Assembly: GCA_009602725.1 (NCBI GenBank)
Contig: WELB01000166.1
Coordinates: 194,061-205,099 of the forward strand
Origin: Spirogloea muscicola
Lineage: Eukaryota; Streptophyta; Zygnematophyceae; Spirogloeales; Spirogloeaceae
DNA: 11,039 nt
Direction of reading: 5' to 3'
Every line of letters begins with the position of its first letter. The first letter of the stretch is position 1. Positions 8,128 through 11,039 of the stretch are shown here, one piece after another. The notes below the pieces were generated by a model, which saw only the letters and a list, made by a program, of their open reading frames with translations, made no database searches and had not been told where the DNA came from. Made by a program: the position numbers and the translations under genes.

Positions 8128-9110
8128 CATGTATGAGAACCTCAGAAGGCAATGGAACACATCCTATGTCATTGCACGATGGCCAAATTTGAAGTGATGA
8201 GCATGTGTATGCAGCCTCATACTTCAATACAGATTACAAGTCAGTGGTTGTCACCCAAGTGCAACAAGACCCGCTCGGCTGATGGCCTGCGTGACCATGC
8301 ATCATCAAGCCTTGGAGCCTGGCAGTAAAAGTCAAATCGTCAGTTGCTCTTGAAGCGAGGAATTGGCAGTGATTAAGTCGTCTCTTCTTGACGACCGACA
8401 ACACCTGAGCTCACTGGGCAGTCATTCACTTTCACATCATACCAAACATTATGTACCTTTCCAAAGGTGTTGCGAGGAGCCAAATTCAGCAGTCTGTCCT
8501 AGGTTGCACGCGCTAGGGAGAGAATACAGCATACGGGAGTATGTGATTAATATTATGACTTTAAACACACAACATGCTTGGAAGAAAGCAGAGGCCTGAA
8601 CCTCTGGATAAAATGCAGCGCGCACTTTGACGGCTGGTGGCAGAGAAGTGGCCTCATCCGATTCTGGGCTCAGGCCCACTATTCTGGACAAGGGGTCCTT
8701 GTGAGTAGCTGTGTGGATCTTGATATCCTGGGCCTGAAGGCCAGCAGGGCTCAGACCCACTAGCTGCCTGGCAGGAACCATCTGTGGCGCGCCCGGCACA
8801 GGTTTTATTGTTGAGTGTTTGCCAGAAACAAAAGAATTTGGATGGCCCGGACTAGCGCTGTCTACGCTGAACCGGTGCTAATGCACCTTGTACTTATTCA
8901 CAGCCACTCATTGAGATGACGGATGGAGATGCGACTGTGCGCGCCGTAGGCTCATGTTACTGGCGATGGCGAATGTCGGGCATGAGCAGCTACAGAGACG
9001 AGAAGCATGGAGGCGGGAGAGCATGCTCCAACCCCTACTTTGGGTGCGCGCACGGTCTACACACTGTGGGTTGACGTTGGCGTCGAAGGCAGTAGGTACT
9101 TGTCAAGCCC

Positions 9111-9697
9111 TTATGATGTAGTCTCCTCGCTGGAAGCAGTGGTGATGGCCAGGGGAGAGGCGCCGAAGCGGGAGAACTTGCAGTCGGGCGTGAGGACGGA
9201 AGAGCTCTCGTACATGGCGGGCGTGCCGTCCAAGAAGCCCTTGCCCTCCTCGCTGTCGGCGGCAAGCCGGTGGCCCATGAGCTCAACGAGCGACGAGTAC
9301 TTGAGAGCGCGCTCGGCGTGATCGTCGCGGTAAGTTTGGCCCAAGACGCCGTGCACGCCCGAGGAGAACTCCAGGTCCAGCAGCTGCAAGTTGATGTGCA
9401 CCTGAGCGTCATCCTTGGTCTGGAGGAGCGGGTGGGCGACGCGCAGGCGGACCTCAGCTTCAAGCAGGCCAGGGATGGACAGAGTGTAGACGTCGACGTC
9501 ATAGGGACCGGTCTTCTCGTATCCAGTGAAGGTCAGGGTCGCGGTCTTGTCGCCCAGCGAAACGGTGTCACCAAGCTGCACAGGCAAGCATGGCAAGGTC
9601 AGTGGGCCTGTCCAAGCGGGGCTTTGTAGCCAAGAGCAACTCAGAAGGTGTAACGTGGCAAGGAGAGGGGGATGGAGAAGGGGGGCAGGGAGGGGAC

Positions 9698-9755
<58 letters not shown>

Positions 9756-10769
9756 GGGGAGGGGGGGGGGGAACGTAAATAGGTAACTTACAGCAAGGCG
9801 GGGGACCTCCTGGCCATCTGCCTCAATGCGCTGCATGTAGCCAGCGCCGCGCTCCTGCTGCTTGCCGGAGCGTGCAACGAGGACGGCGCTGTGCTTGACA
9901 CCATTGACGCTCCACAGGATGCCGAGCTCACGGATCCACGTGCGGATGGCCTTGCCGTTCTTGAGAGCGGTGGCGCCGGCGGTGCGCGAGTCGAGGTAGC
10001 CGCTGAGCTTCATGTTGATGTGGAGCTGCTTGTCGGAGACGAGGCAGAAGGTGCGGTCGGGCAGGCCGTTGAAGTCGAAGCGCGTCCCCTGGGCGCCCGT
10101 GAAGTGGGGGTCGTTGACGACGTTGGGGTTGCAGAGGCCGCCGACGAAGATGGGGTACTCGCAGTTGTCGTACCACACGCGCGAGTCGGCATTGCTGGTG
10201 GTGAAGGGCACCTTGTCGGGCCCCTGTGTGCACACCGTCGGCTTGAGCAGCGTGCACGCGTTCTTCTGCAGCTCCCACATGTACAGGGAGCATGCCGCGG
10301 TAGTCCTGCGATTAAATGGGCGAAACAAAGACGGGTTAGCGCCAATGCCTCTTCCAAATCGTTTACACATTCTCCATGCCGTTTGGATTCACACGTTGAT
10401 TCCCTTGCTTGATATAAGTCAATTTGCAACATTCCCAGTCAGTGCGAGAAGCTGCAGTCTTTACCGGCAGAGGTTGCAGCAGGCGCCGATGGTCGTGACT
10501 CCGAAGAGGGTGCTGATGCGGTGCGCCTGCGCCTGCGGCAGCTCGAACTTGGCCTTGTAGAAGAGCGTGCCGCAGGTGGTGTTGGTGCAACCCTTGCCGG
10601 GCGTCGCGAACGCCGACCACGGCGGGCACGTCGAGTTGTGCTTGTCCGAGATGGTCTTGTCCTGCACCACCCACGTCTTGGGGTCTGCGGACACGGGGCC
10701 GGTGTAGAAGGCCGCGGCGGTGTGTGCCAGGCACAGCGCCACCACGGCAGCGACTGCGAGCCTGGCCAT
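9111..10769 (-). CDS. Secreted Root_cap-like protein with cysteine-rich N-terminus, three exons
   Basis: Exons inferred are 10465-10769, 9792-10305 and 9111-9575, with donors GTAAAG and GTAAGT and acceptors CGCAG and TGCAG, giving 427 residues. Residues 1-20 are a signal peptide (hydrophobic core, ending AHTAAA). Residues about 45-150 are cysteine-rich; CCNLCRTTAACSLYMW joined across intron 1 resembles a PAN/Apple-type fold, which is a tentative call. Residues 166-200 carry NDPHFTGAQGTRFDFNG and FCLVSDKQLHINMKLSGY, the same block as plant Root_cap-family proteins. GVLGQTYR is at 349-356 and a terminal DCKFSRF at 404-410 corresponds to the family's SSLFATDCAV..F end. The CFAHLD motif of the paralogue at 3812-5680 is not kept; INLQLLDLEF stands in its place. 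The intron before residue 274 is phase 0 and lies where the paralogue has its intron before residue 245, which supports common descent. ATG 10769 has a GCCACGATGG context. It is likely extracellular or wall-associated; molecular function is unknown. Confidence 0.88.
9576..9791 (-). other. Intron 2 of the Root_cap-like gene: stop-free, length divisible by three
   Basis: The intron has strong borders (GTAAGT, TGCAG) but is 216 bp long and reads without a stop in frame with both neighbours. Retention would insert 72 residues, including a long Ser-Leu repeat from the CT tract. This makes it exitron-like. The strong splice sites and low-complexity content favour normal removal. Confidence 0.8.
9699..9771. 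repeat. GA microsatellite followed by a long G run
   Basis: AG dinucleotides repeat from about 9699 to 9752 with one GGG interruption near 9722-9724, and then G-rich DNA ends in a run of eleven or more G. It lies within intron 2 of the minus-strand gene, where it is a CT tract in the transcript. Such tracts change length easily; the G run could form a quadruplex. Confidence 0.95.
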
Positions 10770-10784
10770 CGTGGCGGCTGGTTG

Positions 10785-10820
10785 CGAGGTGAGCGAGGCG
10801 AGGCGAGGCTAGCGAGGCTC
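10785..10820. repeat. GCGAG/GAGGC short tandem repeat in the leader
   Basis: Units of GCGAGG repeat imperfectly just upstream of ATG 10769, so they fall in the 5' UTR of the minus-strand gene (CCTCG units on the coding strand). This looks like simple low-complexity leader sequence. Confidence 0.7.
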
Positions 10821-10920
10821 GGGTCTTGGGTCCTAGCCTGATCGAGGCGATGCCTGGTGCGGCTGTGGGGAGGAGCTGGAGAGGGGGCGGGGCGGTTTGG
10901 AGGGGCCTTGGAGAGAGTGG

Positions 10921-10931
10921 GCGTTATATGG
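10921..10931 (-). promoter_or_regulatory. TATA-like element for the Root_cap-like gene
   Basis: The minus strand reads CCATATAACG about 155 bases upstream of ATG 10769. It is the only AT-rich patch in a very GC-rich upstream region, and the distance would allow a 5' UTR of about 120 bases. This is a weak promoter call from motif and position alone. The remaining DNA up to 11039 is GC-rich and shows nothing else. Confidence 0.35.
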
Positions 10932-11039
10932 AGGGCGTGGGCGCCCATGGCCGGCAGCGTGGAGGAGCGCGAGCACTCGAGCGACCAGGTCACCAGTGGC
11001 TGGCACACGCGGGAGCAGTGGAGGGGGGGGCGAGTGGGG

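Larger units (their letters stand above)
6521..9110. other. Gene-poor spacer of about 2.6 kb
   Basis: I cannot support any gene here. Open frames on both strands are short (132 codons or fewer), none gives a recognisable family, and no set of exons with good splice sites joins into one. It probably includes the 3' UTR of the gene ending at 9111; a reverse-complement TGTAA at 8234-8238 is a weak candidate end. The strongest structures are the 32-bp palindrome at 7169-7200 and the hairpin at 8103-8127. Smaller inverted repeats occur at 6876-6888, 6946-6976, 7017-7031, 8589-8606, 8665-8678 and 8731-8742. Confidence 0.6.

Noticed and set aside
8449-8799. Minus-strand frame with a repeated VGLSP motif
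   Set aside because: The repeat follows from small inverted and direct repeats in the DNA; composition and length do not support a gene.
9111-10370. Single uninterrupted 419-codon minus-strand frame
   Set aside because: It exists only because intron 2 is stop-free; the Ser-Leu repeat is a translated CT microsatellite and strong splice sites border it. The real N-terminus is in exon 1 at 10465-10769.
9891-10412. Open frame of 173 codons on the plus strand
   Set aside because: Antisense shadow of exon 2 of the Root_cap-like gene, with compositionally biased sequence.
1-11039. CRISPR array, tRNA, rRNA, transposase or other mobile-element gene
   Set aside because: No regularly spaced repeats, no cloverleaf or rRNA signatures, and no transposase, integrase or reverse-transcriptase motifs were seen on either strand.

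Overview
This is nuclear DNA from a member of the green lineage (Viridiplantae), most likely a unicellular green alga; the exact group cannot be fixed from the sequence. The evidence is: many short GT-AG introns; GC-rich exons in a less GC-rich background; a plant-like Ran GTPase; two secreted proteins of the plant Root_cap / pollen Ole e 1 type; and a TGTAA motif, the usual chlorophyte poly(A) signal, shortly after the Ran stop codon.

Layout. Positions 1-2730 (+) carry a six-exon Ran GTPase gene with all G motifs and the acidic C-terminal tail. Its first exon has an apparent one-base frame problem near the start codon. Positions 2731-3811 are the convergent 3' intergenic region. Positions 3812-5680 (-) carry a four-exon gene for a secreted 445-residue protein with an Ole e 1-like domain followed by a Root_cap region. 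Positions 5681-6040 hold its leader and upstream DNA, with an N, an 11-base C run and a GAAA-rich tract. Positions 6015-6520 (+) hold an inverted, frameshifted fragment of the last exon of the next gene, including the end of the intron before that exon. Positions 6521-9110 are gene-poor and contain a perfect 32-bp palindrome and a perfect hairpin. Positions 9111-10769 (-) carry a three-exon gene for a second secreted Root_cap-like protein (427 residues) with a different, cysteine-rich N-terminus. Positions 10770-11039 are its leader and upstream region.

Ran is a housekeeping nuclear-transport gene and has no visible functional link to the others. The two minus-strand genes and the broken fragment between them form a small local family. 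The two intact paralogues share the VSD..LH.N block, the GVLGQTY motif, a terminal DC block and a phase-0 intron at an equivalent place, but differ in their N-terminal modules. The fragment shows that the cluster has undergone DNA-level duplication, inversion and decay. No prokaryotic system, CRISPR array, tRNA, rRNA or intact transposon was found.
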